Source: G963668185 sp963668185 (GTDB lineage: Bacteria > Chloroflexota > Dehalococcoidia > Lucifugimonadales > G963668185). Taken from it: a DNA stretch of 64,000 bases. A program made the translations under genes and the position numbers. Location: assembly GCA_963668185.1 (NCBI GenBank), contig OY764162.1, positions 1,984,001-2,048,000 of the forward strand, read 5' to 3'. Below are positions 32,963-42,061 of this stretch, piece after piece (within the stretch, counting starts at the first letter, position 1; each line of letters starts with the position of its first letter). The notes below the pieces were generated by a model. The model ran no database searches, had not been told where the DNA came from, and was given only the letters and a program-made list of their open reading frames with translations.

Positions 32963-33922
32963 ATGCCAACACAGAACATAACCGACCGCATCGCCGCCGG
33001 CGAAACCCTGCTGATGGACGGCGGCACCGGCTCCGAAATCCAGCGCCGCGGCGTCGACGTCCTGCTCGGCAGTGACGGCGACAAGCTCGGCCCCTGGTCC
33101 GCCACCGCCAACGTCGACGCCGCCGACGTCGTGCAGCAGGTGCACCGCGACTACCTGCGGTGCGGCGCGGACGTCATCATCAGCAACAACTTCCGCACCA
33201 CCAGGTCCCGGCTCGAGCCCGTCGGACTCGGCGACAGGTGGCAGGAGTACGCCCACGCCGCCGCCGTGAACGCCGTCGTCGCCCGCGATCAGATGAACGC
33301 GGAAGCGTACGTCGCAGGCGGAATGGCCGGCCTCGGCCTCGAAATGCTCGGCGTCGGCCAGGGCACGGACGTGCAGATCATGGGCCGCCAGTCCTACTAC
33401 GACGAGTTCGCCGAGCACGCCCGCATCATGGCCGACGCCGGCGCGGACGTCATTCTCGCCGAGTACATGGGCTACGTCGAAGACTGCGTCGTAGCCGTCG
33501 ACGCCAGCGCGGAGACCGGCCTGCCCGTATGGCTCGGAGTGCGACACGTCGGCCCGGACCGGCAGATGCAGTACGGCGAGTCCTTCGAGGCCCTCGCAAA
33601 GGCGCTTGAAGGACACCCGGTGGACGCCGTCTTCCTGATGTGCAGCAGCTCCGAGGCCGTGGACGCATGCCTCCCGATGCTTCAGGAAGTTTACGACGGC
33701 ACGGTTGGCGTGTATCCCAACACCGGCTACAACCCCATGGCCATGGTGGGCGGCAGGACAAGGATCGGCCCGGACATTATCGCGGCCTACAGTGACACGC
33801 CCTCGCGCCTCGCCCAGTACGCCGCCGACTGGAAGGAACGCGGCGCGCAAATCATAGGCGGCTGCTGCGCCACCGGCCCCGAGCACACCCTCGCCATGCG
33901 CTCCGCCCTGAAGGCCGTCTAG
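32963..33922 (+). CDS. Homocysteine S-methyltransferase-like protein, array copy 7
   Basis: 319 residues, last copy of the array. DGGTGSEIQRRG, Cys227 in FLMC and Cys301-Cys302 in GGCC are present, but the signature reads SNNFRT with Arg in place of Trp, and the early segment is shorter (LGSDGDKLGPWSATANVD). These changes suggest an altered donor site. AAAGGA lies before the ATG. Confidence 0.9.
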   Translation: MPTQNITDRIAAGETLLMDGGTGSEIQRRGVDVLLGSDGDKLGPWSATANVDAADVVQQVHRDYLRCGADVIISNNFRTTRSRLEPVGLGDRWQEYAHAAAVNAVVARDQMNAEAYVAGGMAGLGLEMLGVGQGTDVQIMGRQSYYDEFAEHARIMADAGADVILAEYMGYVEDCVVAVDASAETGLPVWLGVRHVGPDRQMQYGESFEALAKALEGHPVDAVFLMCSSSEAVDACLPMLQEVYDGTVGVYPNTGYNPMAMVGGRTRIGPDIIAAYSDTPSRLAQYAADWKERGAQIIGGCCATGPEHTLAMRSALKAV

Positions 33923-33973
33923 ACTCTTCGCCTGTCGCGAACATGAATCTCAGCTCCCATGGTGTCGTCTCAT

Positions 33974-33999
33974 CCGTTCGCCCTGAGCTTGTCGAAGGG
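33974..33999 (-). repeat. R1 repeat (reverse) after the array
   Basis: Complete R1 element, reverse orientation, in the 112-bp gap between the array and the JAMM protease gene. Confidence 0.8.
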
Positions 34000-34034
34000 C
34001 CGAGGGCGACCCGCCCTGCGGTTGTGATGCAACC

Positions 34035-34511
34035 TTGACCCCCACCCCCGTCCACATCCCGGACCATATCCTCGCCGCCATATACGACCACGCCCGCGAC
34101 GCCTTCCCCGCCGAGTGCTGCGGCTGGCTCAGCGGCCCCGCCGGTGAGTGTGCCGTGGACGAGGCCCGCCGCGTCGAAAACGTGCAGGACGAAGGCGGCC
34201 ACCCCACCCATCCCGGCCGCGGCGTCGAGACCGCGTACGTCTTCTCCCCCGAAGACCTGCTCGCCCTCAACGAAAGTCTGGATGGCGACCGGCCCGCTCG
34301 CGTAATCTACCACTCCCACCCCAACGGCAGGGCCTACATGTCCGACATCGACCGCAGGGTAGCCACCAGCCCCTGGGGCGACGGCCCCGCCTACCCTGTC
34401 CAGCAGCTAGTCGTCGGCGTAGAGGACGGACGCGTAACCGAAGCAGCCCTGTTCGCCTGGTCGGACGCCGAGCAAGGCTTCATTGAACTAGCCAGGTTCA
34501 ACGAACGCTGA
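34035..34511 (+). CDS. JAMM/Mov34-type metalloprotease (M67 family)
   Basis: 158 residues. A complete JAMM zinc site: the Glu of FPAECCGWLSG and HSHPNGRAYMSDID (His-x-His, then Ser and Asp). Such proteins are isopeptidases or act in sulfur-carrier processing and amino-acid biosynthesis (Mec+ type). The likely start is TTG at 34035, since no ATG or GTG lies in frame nearby. It is followed 15 bp later by an alpha/beta hydrolase gene. No ThiS-like sulfur-carrier gene is seen here. Confidence 0.85.
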   Translation: MTPTPVHIPDHILAAIYDHARDAFPAECCGWLSGPAGECAVDEARRVENVQDEGGHPTHPGRGVETAYVFSPEDLLALNESLDGDRPARVIYHSHPNGRAYMSDIDRRVATSPWGDGPAYPVQQLVVGVEDGRVTEAALFAWSDAEQGFIELARFNER

Positions 34512-34526
34512 CAAAGGAACCAACTA

Positions 34527-35339
34527 ATGCCCAAACTCGCCAGCACCCACGTCAACCAGTTCTACTTCCAGCGCGGCGAAGGCCCGGACATCGTCTGGAT
34601 CCCCGGCGGAGACCAGCGCGGCGAGGACTACGAGTACCAGGTCGCCGCGTTCGAAGCCGACTTCCGCAACACGTCCTACGACCCGCGCGGCGTCGGCGAG
34701 ACCGAGTGCTCCCAGCCCACGCCCTGGACCATCGCCGACTTCGCCCGTGACTGCGCCGAACTGATCGAGGCCGTCTGCGAGCCGCCCGTCTTCCTCACCG
34801 GCCTCTCCATGGGCTCGCTCATCGTCCAGCAGGTCGCGCTGGACTTCCCCGAGCTCGTGCGCTGCGCCATCCCCATGGGCACAGCCGCCAAGCCCGTCGG
34901 CTTCAGCAGGACGTGGATGGAGGCGGAGGTCGAGTTCTTCCGGTCGGGCGGCAGGCTCAGCCGCGAGTTCGCCATCCACCACTACGGCGCGTTCCTGTTC
35001 CCGTCCGAGGTCCTGGGCGACGAGGAGCTATGGAACAGGGTCCGCGAGGTGGCGGACGGCGCTTACGGCGAACGTGACAGCGAGATGCTGATCGCGCAGT
35101 GGGAGGCCTGCATAGACTTCGACGTGCTCGACAGGCTCCCCGACTGCAAGGTCCCGATGCACGTCATCGCCTTCTCCCAGGACATGCAGACGCCCCCGCA
35201 ACTCGGCCGGCGCGTCGCCGACGCCGCGCCGGACGGCCACTTCCACCTGCTGGATGGCCTCGGCCACGGCTCCCTGGTCGGCCACCGCCCCGACGAAGTA
35301 AACGCCCGCATCCGTACCATCATAAACGGCTATCTCTAG
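34527..35339 (+). CDS. Alpha/beta hydrolase
   Basis: 270 residues. Oxyanion region WIPGGDQRGEDYEYQ, DPRGVGETE, nucleophile elbow TGLSMGSLIVQQ, acid in FSQDMQTPPQ and His in DGLGHGSLVGHRP: the usual triad and order for this superfamily. AAAGGA lies before the ATG. The cap segment (TWMEAEVEFFRSGG) does not point to a known substrate. Confidence 0.85.
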   Translation: MPKLASTHVNQFYFQRGEGPDIVWIPGGDQRGEDYEYQVAAFEADFRNTSYDPRGVGETECSQPTPWTIADFARDCAELIEAVCEPPVFLTGLSMGSLIVQQVALDFPELVRCAIPMGTAAKPVGFSRTWMEAEVEFFRSGGRLSREFAIHHYGAFLFPSEVLGDEELWNRVREVADGAYGERDSEMLIAQWEACIDFDVLDRLPDCKVPMHVIAFSQDMQTPPQLGRRVADAAPDGHFHLLDGLGHGSLVGHRPDEVNARIRTIINGYL

Positions 35340-35359
35340 CCCGTTCAGTCCCGTAGCAA

Positions 35360-35490
35360 CCGTTCGCCCTGACCCCGTCGAAGGCCCAGCCGTAGGGGCG
35401 CTTCGCGAAGCGCCCTCCGCCCCGTTCGCCCTGAGCCTGTCGAAGGGCCGCTTTCCGCGCTTGAATCCCTTCCCCAGTCTGCTGGGGAAG
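35360..35490. repeat. Repeat cluster (R1 variant, R4 variant, R1, R2)
   Basis: R1 variant 35360-35384, R4 variant with GCTTCGCGAAGC centre 35396-35415, R1 35422-35447, R2 35469-35490. No gene is seen in 35340-35546. Confidence 0.8.
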
Positions 35491-35546
35491 GCTAGGATGG
35501 GGCCGCCCCATGCGCCCTACTAGAACCGTCCCAGACGTGCACCCAC

Positions 35547-36782
35547 TTGACTGACCAGGCCGCCCCCGCCGGCGTCGGCCCCCCGTCCGCGTACCGTTGG
35601 GTCAGCGTCGGCCTCTTCCTGCTGCTCGGCGTCAGCTCCTTCATGGTCCACCTCGCCCTGGGCCTGCTGCTTTCCGCCATCAGCGACGACCTCGGCCTCT
35701 CCCCAGTCCAGCAGGGCGTTCTCAGTTCCGCCGCGTTCTGGGCCAGCCTCGTAATCGCGATTCCCATCGGCTGGTGGGCCTCCCGGTTCAGCCCCCGAAT
35801 CCTGACCACCGTCATGATCACCGTGGCGTCCGCCTGCATCTTCGTACAGGCGTGGGCGCCCGGATTCATCGTGCTCAGCATTGGGCGCATCGTCTTCGGC
35901 CTGACGCTCGTCGCCCGTGAGCCTGCGCGCGCGCTTCTGACGCTTCAGTGGTTCCCACGGCACGAGATCGTCATGGTCAGCAGCATCTCGAACCTCATGT
36001 TCGGCCTCGTCGTTGGCGGCGGCCTTGCCGTGACGCCGTTCATCCTCGAATTCGTCGACAACGACTGGCGCGGCGTGTTCCGCGTCTTCGGCATCTACTT
36101 TGTCGTCCTGACCCTGCTGTGGCTGGTCCTCGGCAGAGAAGGGCCGAACCGCGACCGGGAGAGACGGTCGCCTGGCCTCCGAGACCTCGCACTAGTAAAG
36201 TCCGCCCTCGCCTACAGGGACCTGTGGATAGCTGGAATGGCGTTCGTGGGATACATGGCGTCATACACCGCGTTCCTGAGCTTCTTCCCCACCATGACCG
36301 AGGCCGAGTACGGCATCTCCGTTAGAGACTCCGGCATCATTCTCGCCATTGGCATCGCCGCGGGCGGCGTCTTCGGGGTCTGGTTCGGCTACATAGCTCT
36401 CGACTTCGACAAGGGCAAGGCCATTCTGCGGTTCATGGGCGTCGTAGTCGTCGGCACATTCGTAGGCATGACGCTCACCGGATCGATGCCCGCCCTGCTG
36501 GCGCTGTCGTTCGTCAACGGGATCGGCTCCGGCTTCTTCCCCATCCTCTACACCGTCCCGTTCCTGCTGCCCGGCATCCGCCCGAGAGAGGTCGCCGTCG
36601 GCTCCGCTTTCTTGACGATGTGCATGTCCGCCGGGGGCGTAATCGGCCCCTTGCTGGCCGGTTACATCGAAGAGTCCGCCGGCAGCCTGAGGACCGGCCT
36701 CGTCGTCTGCAGCTTCCTATCCATCGCCCTGACCATAGCCGGCCTGACCCTCCGAGTCCGCTCCAACCGCCCCTCTTCTTAG
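35547..36782 (+). CDS. MFS transporter
   Basis: 411 residues with twelve predicted membrane helices. A short cytoplasmic N-terminus is followed by VSVGLFLLLGVSSFMVHLAL; the first inter-repeat loop carries PIGWWASRFSPR, the motif A position. A charged central loop (REGPNRDRERR) separates the two halves. The start is TTG at 35547. As the last gene of the same-strand run that begins with the methyltransferase array, it could import or export the array's substrates, though repeat clusters lie between. Confidence 0.85.
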   Translation: MTDQAAPAGVGPPSAYRWVSVGLFLLLGVSSFMVHLALGLLLSAISDDLGLSPVQQGVLSSAAFWASLVIAIPIGWWASRFSPRILTTVMITVASACIFVQAWAPGFIVLSIGRIVFGLTLVAREPARALLTLQWFPRHEIVMVSSISNLMFGLVVGGGLAVTPFILEFVDNDWRGVFRVFGIYFVVLTLLWLVLGREGPNRDRERRSPGLRDLALVKSALAYRDLWIAGMAFVGYMASYTAFLSFFPTMTEAEYGISVRDSGIILAIGIAAGGVFGVWFGYIALDFDKGKAILRFMGVVVVGTFVGMTLTGSMPALLALSFVNGIGSGFFPILYTVPFLLPGIRPREVAVGSAFLTMCMSAGGVIGPLLAGYIEESAGSLRTGLVVCSFLSIALTIAGLTLRVRSNRPSS

Positions 36783-36808
36783 CCCGTCGAAGGGGCCATT
36801 GCCTTAAC

Positions 36809-36946
36809 CCGTTCGCCCTGAGCCTGTCGAAGGGCCGCCCGCAAGACGCCTCCGGCGTAGGGGCCGTTCGCGAACGGCCCAAACCCGCCCACCGCCAATG
36901 CCGGGCGCTGTCACCCGCCCCCGTTCGCCCTGAGCCTGTCGAAGGG
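36809..36946. repeat. Repeat cluster (R1, R4, R1) between converging genes
   Basis: R1 36809-36834, R4 36861-36880, R1 36921-36946. The last directly abuts the stop codon of the DUF418 gene. Confidence 0.85.
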
Positions 36947-38119
36947 CTACCCCGCGCGCCGAAGAGGCTGTCCGCTCCGATACGTAGCCATTCGCCAGAG
37001 CCACTCCGCCGGCCCGAACAGGAAGCGGCCCAACCACGCCTGCGACCACCAAAGCTGCAATGCCCACACCACGAGCACGAACGCCAGCACCGCGGCCCGG
37101 TTTACGTAGTCCGCGTCGCCCAGCCACACCGTCAAGACGAGCACGCCCAGCGCCGTCTGCGCCAGGTAGTTCGTCAGCGCCATCCTCCCCACCGCGCGCA
37201 GACGGCGCTTGAGCCGGTTGTCCCCGCGGTTGTTCCAGAGGATGATTAGGCTCATGTAGCCCAAAGAGGCGGGAATCGTGCCGACCGTGTTCGGAATCTG
37301 GCCTACGAAGGCGATCTCGCTGGAATAGTCGCTTGCCGCCGTGATGATCGCGCCCGCCGCGGCAAGCGGCAATCCGACGCCTAGCCCGACGATCGCGGTG
37401 AGCCGGTACGTGCGCGGAGGCAGGCCGCCGTTCATGAAGCCGGTGCGGTACAGGCCCGCGCCCATCAGGATAAGTCCCAGCGCCCGCAGGAAGATCCCCA
37501 GCAGGAACACCATCTCGATGGCCCCTTCGTCTGGAGCCTCGCCCGTTGTCCAGAGTCCGGCCAGCGACGCGCCCGTCGTGTCGGCCATGTTCTGCGCGAC
37601 GACCGCGCAGCCGACCGACAGCGCGAACGCGGCGGCTCCGGCGGCGATGAGCGCCCGGTTCGGCAGTTTTCGCATGGCGATCAGGAAGACCGACGATACC
37701 GCGTACACCGTCAGCACGTCGCCCTCCCACACCAGCGTGTGAAGCACGCCGATCAGCAGCAGGAGCGCGTTTCGCCACAGGTTCAGCAGCACCGCCCGCC
37801 TGCCCCTTCCGCTTGCGCGGTCGATGAACAGGATCATTCCCGCGCCGAAAAGCAGCGAAAACAGCCCCATGAACTTCTGGTCCACGAAGACCTCGCCCAG
37901 GATGCCCACGGTCCAGTCGAGCCACGTCTCCGAGCCGCCCGCGCTCAGGTTGAAATAAGGCCCAAAGTCGAACCTGAACGCGACCGAGTTCATCAGCAGA
38001 ATGCCGAGCACCGCAACCCCGCGAATCAAGTCCAGGCTGGTAATCCGCCCGGACTCCACGGTCTGCGACTCTGCTGCCAAAAGCGCGAACTCCTTGAGCA
38101 AGAAACCGGAGATTAACAC
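36947..38119 (-). CDS. DUF418-domain membrane protein
   Basis: 390 residues with about ten membrane helices. The opening SLDLIRGVAVLGILLMNSVA and the C-terminal GRMALTNYLAQT and GPAEWLWRMATYRSGQPL are characteristic of DUF418, an acyltransferase-3-like membrane family of unknown activity. It starts at GTG. Both ends are next to R1 repeats. Confidence 0.87.
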   Translation of the reverse strand: MLISGFLLKEFALLAAESQTVESGRITSLDLIRGVAVLGILLMNSVAFRFDFGPYFNLSAGGSETWLDWTVGILGEVFVDQKFMGLFSLLFGAGMILFIDRASGRGRRAVLLNLWRNALLLLIGVLHTLVWEGDVLTVYAVSSVFLIAMRKLPNRALIAAGAAAFALSVGCAVVAQNMADTTGASLAGLWTTGEAPDEGAIEMVFLLGIFLRALGLILMGAGLYRTGFMNGGLPPRTYRLTAIVGLGVGLPLAAAGAIITAASDYSSEIAFVGQIPNTVGTIPASLGYMSLIILWNNRGDNRLKRRLRAVGRMALTNYLAQTALGVLVLTVWLGDADYVNRAAVLAFVLVVWALQLWWSQAWLGRFLFGPAEWLWRMATYRSGQPLRRAG

Positions 38120-38158
38120 AGCCTCAAGACGCTGTTATCAGAGGGCTGTCACCAAATC

Positions 38159-38325
38159 CCGTTCGCCCTGAGCTTGTCGAAGGGCCTTGCGCAAGACACC
38201 GCCCGAGGCCTCTGGCGTAGGGGCCGTTCGCGAACGGCCCAACCCCGTTCGCCCTGAGCCCGTCGAAGGGCCTCGTGTCAGCCTCCAGCCGCCTTACACC
38301 GTCATACCGGCGAAGGCCGGTATCC
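38159..38325. repeat. Repeat cluster (R1, R4, R1, R3)
   Basis: R1 38159-38184, R4 38221-38240, R1 38245-38270 and an R3 element at about 38297-38325 fill the 246-bp gap between two minus-strand genes. No gene is seen. Confidence 0.8.
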
Positions 38326-38365
38326 AGAGGGGGGAGGTGGGACTCTCCGATTCACCGACCACGGT

Positions 38366-39526
38366 TCAGAGCGGCTTGAGCTCCGCCAATTCCGCTAGAA
38401 CGCCGGTGACGCGCCCCACCAACACGTCGATATGGCGCGCCGCGTCTCTCGAAGGGATCTCCCACGCTACCATGCGCTTATCAGCGACCTCTGTAGCGAA
38501 AGAATCGCCACTGAAACTGTTGGCGTATCGTTCCAGAATGGTTCGTAAGCCTTCATCCGGTCCAGAATCACCTGTCCAACTCTCAGTGCTAAAGCCAAAT
38601 TGGAAGCGTCCATTACCCGATGCACTAAGCGTATCGTTGGAGGGCACAGAGAGCCACGCGACGCCTATAGGATTGCGCCAACGGGTGCTTTGTCCCTGTA
38701 TAGTCAGTGAAGTTGACCGTAAGGCGACTTTGCCTCCGGCCCTTTGGGCTTCATCAATAAGACGGGCAGCAGCACTTCGGGATTCCTCGTCGAACTTCTC
38801 AAGGAATGACTCCTTGGTCAGATCCGGGGGCCGCCTGCCCGCACTTCGCGTGGACACGTCCGCCGCTCTTCCAATAACGCGAGGCACAAGAGTCTGCGCC
38901 AACTTTCCCCGAAACTGCTTGATCTCGACTGCCAGAACTTCGATTTCGGGCATGTGCGCATTGAGAAACTCCACAATCCGTTCCAGCGTGTCCGGAATCT
39001 CATCGGCAACGAACAAAAGACGAAGGCGCTGTGCCTTGAGGTTAGTAGATACACTTTCCCAGTAGCCGTCAACATCCAGTTCACCATCCGATTGCAACAA
39101 TCTGGCAAGCTCTTCGTCGGGGTCGCTTCCGGCTGCTGATGATGTATCCTCAAACGATTGCCGCAACTCATCCGCGGTCCAAGTCCGGGCGGCGTTCGCC
39201 GCGTATTCGAGCATCTGCCCTACGACCGTTCTTCGAATCTTTGAGTTAGTGCCCCGCTTGACTTCAACAAGCGTAGGGATCGCGTCCTGGTCGACTATTA
39301 GATGGTCGAGTGACCATCTGGCCCCCGAATCGGCAGTCTCGGATATTCCCTTCTCGCGCGTGATCAGAATCCATCGCCTGGGATCGCCGGGCCTCATCTG
39401 CTCGCCGTCGAGCAGTTCAGGATGCGTGGCAATCAGTTCTTGTAACTCATCTTCAGTTGAGAAGCGCTCTTCCTCGAGCGGCTCAAGCTCCCCATCCCGT
39501 CCTCGGTTGTAGATTCGCTCAGCCAT
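38366..39526 (-). CDS. Putative PD-(D/E)xK nuclease-fold protein
   Basis: 386 residues, lower GC than its neighbours. The N-terminal half contains ELQELIATHPELL, then LDHLIVDQDAIPTLVEVKRG: an Asp about 15 residues before an ExK, as in PD-(D/E)xK nucleases and NucS/DUF91-like proteins. Later segments (RLLFVADEIPDTLERIVEFL, EVLAVEIKQF) continue an alpha/beta pattern. The C-terminal 150 residues are unassigned. GGAG lies six bases before the ATG. Restriction or repair-type functions are possible. Confidence 0.6.
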   Translation of the reverse strand: MAERIYNRGRDGELEPLEEERFSTEDELQELIATHPELLDGEQMRPGDPRRWILITREKGISETADSGARWSLDHLIVDQDAIPTLVEVKRGTNSKIRRTVVGQMLEYAANAARTWTADELRQSFEDTSSAAGSDPDEELARLLQSDGELDVDGYWESVSTNLKAQRLRLLFVADEIPDTLERIVEFLNAHMPEIEVLAVEIKQFRGKLAQTLVPRVIGRAADVSTRSAGRRPPDLTKESFLEKFDEESRSAAARLIDEAQRAGGKVALRSTSLTIQGQSTRWRNPIGVAWLSVPSNDTLSASGNGRFQFGFSTESWTGDSGPDEGLRTILERYANSFSGDSFATEVADKRMVAWEIPSRDAARHIDVLVGRVTGVLAELAELKPL

Positions 39527-39726
39527 GCCGGCTCCTCAAGTGGTATGTGCGATGCTGCATTCTATCAGGCTGGGTATGATTGCCCGCCGCCGATTTGCCC
39601 TCCGCGAACATTCATGCTATTATGGACGCATGAACAAAGCAGGCCATCATGCTCAGACACTATCACGGCGCCTCGAACGGACGCCCTTTGCGGACGCCGC
39701 TCGTGTGAGTGCAGCGCCGGAAAGCC

Positions 39727-39850
39727 TGTCTCATTTTGTCTCAAAAGTGCCTCGCCAACGCTTCATTTCCGTCTCATACGCGTCTCAAAACCGTCTCGCG
39801 ACCCCCTGCTCTCAGCTACGACGTGAGACAAAATGAAACAAAATGAGACA
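39727..39850. repeat. Inverted-repeat segment with clustered GTCTC motifs
   Basis: A 17-bp sequence (TGTCTCATTTTGTCTCA) at 39727-39743 recurs inverted at 39824-39840 and, overlapping, 39834-39850 (each 16 of 17). Three further GTCTC motifs lie between. The surrounding 39527-39984 has no convincing gene. Function unknown; candidates are recombination or regulator-binding sites. Confidence 0.6.
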
Positions 39851-39984
39851 ACTCTGGGGGTGAAGAGGCCCTCGGCTGCCATCGACCGAGGCCTCGGACA
39901 CGCAGGCGCGCCCCTTGCCCGGAACCCCGCGGGCGGCTATCGTGACTGCCCAATCCCGCCCAGCGTGACAGGAAGGAATCGCCC

Positions 39985-41412
39985 GTGCCCCGCGTACTCA
40001 TAGTCGCCTTCGACGGCCTGCAGCCATCCCAGGTCACGCCGGACTTGGCGCCGAACCTCGCCGGGTTCGCCGCAGGCGGCGTGACCTTCGCCAGGAATCA
40101 CCCGGTCTTTCCGACCGTCACCCGCATCAATGTTGCCAGCCTCGTGACCGGCTGCCGCCCCGGCTCGCATGGACTCGCCGGCAACACGCTCGTAATCCGC
40201 GATTACGACCCCGACAACACCATCCCTGCCCTCGAACCCGAACTCACCCGGGTCAGGGAGAAGACGGGAGCCGTCCTGCTGAAGCCCACGCTGGCCGACA
40301 TCCTGCACGGCCACGGCGCCGAGTACGTTGCCGTCGGCGTCGGCACCTCCGGCAACGCCTACGTCCAGAACCCGCTCGCGGAGGACCTCGGCGGCGCAAC
40401 GATCCACCCCGAGTTCTGCATGCCCCGGGACCTGCACCCCGAAATCGTCGAGCGCTTCGGCCCATGGCCGCCCAAGTCGGTGCCCAACACCGCCCAGATC
40501 GAGATCGGCACGAACGTCCTCATCGAGTACGTGCTCGCCGAGCGCGCTCCCGAAGTTGCCCTGCTCTGGTACTCCGAGCCGGACAGCTCCAACCACAAGG
40601 CCGGCGTCGGCTCCGATCCATCCAACGAAGCCCTCGCCTTCGCCGACGAGCAGTTCGGCCGCATCCTTGCCTCGCTCGAACGCAACGGCGCCCTCGACGA
40701 CACGGATGTCATCGTCGTCTCGGACCACGGCTACGCCACTATCACCGAAGTTGTGGACATCGAGGCCGAGGTGCGCGCGGCAGGCTTCCCCGGCGGCGGC
40801 CAGCCCGGCGGCGTGCTGGTGGCCCCCAACGGCGGCATGGCGCTCCTCTACGCCCACGACGCCGACCCCGCCACGGTGGAGCAGCTGGCCGCGTGGCTCT
40901 CGCGTCAGCCGTGGTGCGGCGCGATGCTGGCCTCGGAGCGCGTCGGCCCCGTGCCCGGCACGATACCCGCGAGCATCGCCGGCATAGATGGGCGCAGGGG
41001 CCCGGACCTCGCCATGGCCTTCGCTTGGAACTCCGACCCCAACAGCGCCGGCTACCCCGGCCGTTCCCCGTGCGTCGTAGGCCCCGTCGGCGCGGGCGTA
41101 CACGGCGGCATGACCAGCCACGAGTTGCGGAACACCCTCATTGCGCGTGGCCCCAGCTTCCGCCGGTCAACGGTCATAGACACCCCGACCGGCAACATCG
41201 ACGTCGCTCCCACCATCCTCTACGTCCTCGGCCTTTCAGGCGGCGAGGACATGGACGGGCGCGTACTCCACGAAGCTCTCGCGGGCAGCGACTCGCCGGA
41301 CATCGAGTACCGCACGGAGACGCACTCCGCCCAACTGGGCGGCTATCGGCAGCAGGTCACCGTCACCACCGCGGCTAGCTCCAGCTACGTCGATTGGGGC
41401 AACGCGGTATAG
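39985..41412 (+). CDS. Alkaline phosphatase-superfamily phosphodiesterase/pyrophosphatase
   Basis: 475 residues. The metal site has Asp in LIVAFDGLQPSQ, nucleophile Thr in HPVFPTVTRINVASLVTG, DSSNHKAG and the classic VVSDHGYATI. A further His lies in GAGVHGGMTSHELRNTLIARG. This order matches type I phosphodiesterase/nucleotide pyrophosphatase proteins. It starts at GTG with GGAAGGAA upstream. No signal peptide is seen, so a cytoplasmic phosphodiester or phosphonate substrate is likely. Confidence 0.87.
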   Translation: MPRVLIVAFDGLQPSQVTPDLAPNLAGFAAGGVTFARNHPVFPTVTRINVASLVTGCRPGSHGLAGNTLVIRDYDPDNTIPALEPELTRVREKTGAVLLKPTLADILHGHGAEYVAVGVGTSGNAYVQNPLAEDLGGATIHPEFCMPRDLHPEIVERFGPWPPKSVPNTAQIEIGTNVLIEYVLAERAPEVALLWYSEPDSSNHKAGVGSDPSNEALAFADEQFGRILASLERNGALDDTDVIVVSDHGYATITEVVDIEAEVRAAGFPGGGQPGGVLVAPNGGMALLYAHDADPATVEQLAAWLSRQPWCGAMLASERVGPVPGTIPASIAGIDGRRGPDLAMAFAWNSDPNSAGYPGRSPCVVGPVGAGVHGGMTSHELRNTLIARGPSFRRSTVIDTPTGNIDVAPTILYVLGLSGGEDMDGRVLHEALAGSDSPDIEYRTETHSAQLGGYRQQVTVTTAASSSYVDWGNAV

Positions 41413-41426
41413 GACTGACCGGCCTG

Positions 41427-41435
41427 TGCTATTAT
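41427..41435 (+). promoter_or_regulatory. Extended -10 promoter of tRNA-Thr
   Basis: TGCTATTAT, an extended -10 element, lies 18 bp before the mature tRNA 5' end. No clear -35 element is present. Confidence 0.5.
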
Positions 41436-41453
41436 CAGTTTGTCCCGTTGGAA

Positions 41454-41528
<75 letters not shown>

Positions 41529-41638
41529 CCCTCCCAGTTTGAACGCTTCCCCGGCTCCTACCGGGTTTGACCAATCCAGATTCCGGCCCGTATCGTATTT
41601 GTAGCTAGAGTGCCTGACTCAATATCGGAGGACGCAAC

Positions 41639-42061
41639 ATGCCCCTGAACGCCTATCTCCACTTCAACGGCAACTGCCGCGAGGTGTTTGACTTCTACCG
41701 CTCCGTATTCGGCGGCGAGTACCAGATCTTCCAGACGTTCGGCGACGGCGGTCCCGAAATCGACGTCCCCGAGGAGGACCGCGACAAGGTCATGCACGTC
41801 ACCCTCTCCATAGGCGACGCCGTCCTCATGGGGAGCGACGTTCCCTCCAACTTCGGCCCGCCGCGCGTGCCCGGCAGCAACTTCTCACTCAGCTACCCCA
41901 CGAGCAGCAGGGAGGAGACCGACAAGCTGTTCGCCGGCATCGCCGAAGGCGGCTCCGTGATGATGGAACCCCAAGAAATGTTCTGGGGCGCGTACTTCGG
42001 CGCGTGCACCGACAAGTTCGGCATCAACTGGATGTTCAACTGCGACGCGCCAAGGGAGTGA
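41639..42061 (+). CDS. VOC-family protein (PhnB-like)
   Basis: 140 residues. PLNAYLHFNGNCREVFDFYR at the N-terminus and the later FWGAYFGACTDKFGINWMFN are the two hallmark segments of PhnB/glyoxalase-like proteins in the vicinal-oxygen-chelate superfamily. Function in this group is mostly unknown. GGAGG lies before the ATG. The stop overlaps the GTG start of the cytochrome c gene by 4 nt. Confidence 0.87.
   Translation: MPLNAYLHFNGNCREVFDFYRSVFGGEYQIFQTFGDGGPEIDVPEEDRDKVMHVTLSIGDAVLMGSDVPSNFGPPRVPGSNFSLSYPTSSREETDKLFAGIAEGGSVMMEPQEMFWGAYFGACTDKFGINWMFNCDAPRE

Noticed and set aside
29872..33886. Very long open frames on the minus strand (602 and 635 codons) opposite the methyltransferase array
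   Set aside because: They mirror high-GC codon use of the plus-strand genes, have no recognisable domain, and the plus-strand genes have intact motifs and ribosome binding sites.
34035..34511. JAMM protease as part of a ubiquitin-like conjugation system
   Set aside because: No E1-, E2- or ubiquitin-like gene is nearby; neighbours are an alpha/beta hydrolase and a transporter.
39525..39836. Possible 103-codon gene covering part of the GTCTC cluster
   Set aside because: No domain, overlapping alternative frames of similar length, and the C-terminal half consists of the inverted-repeat segment.
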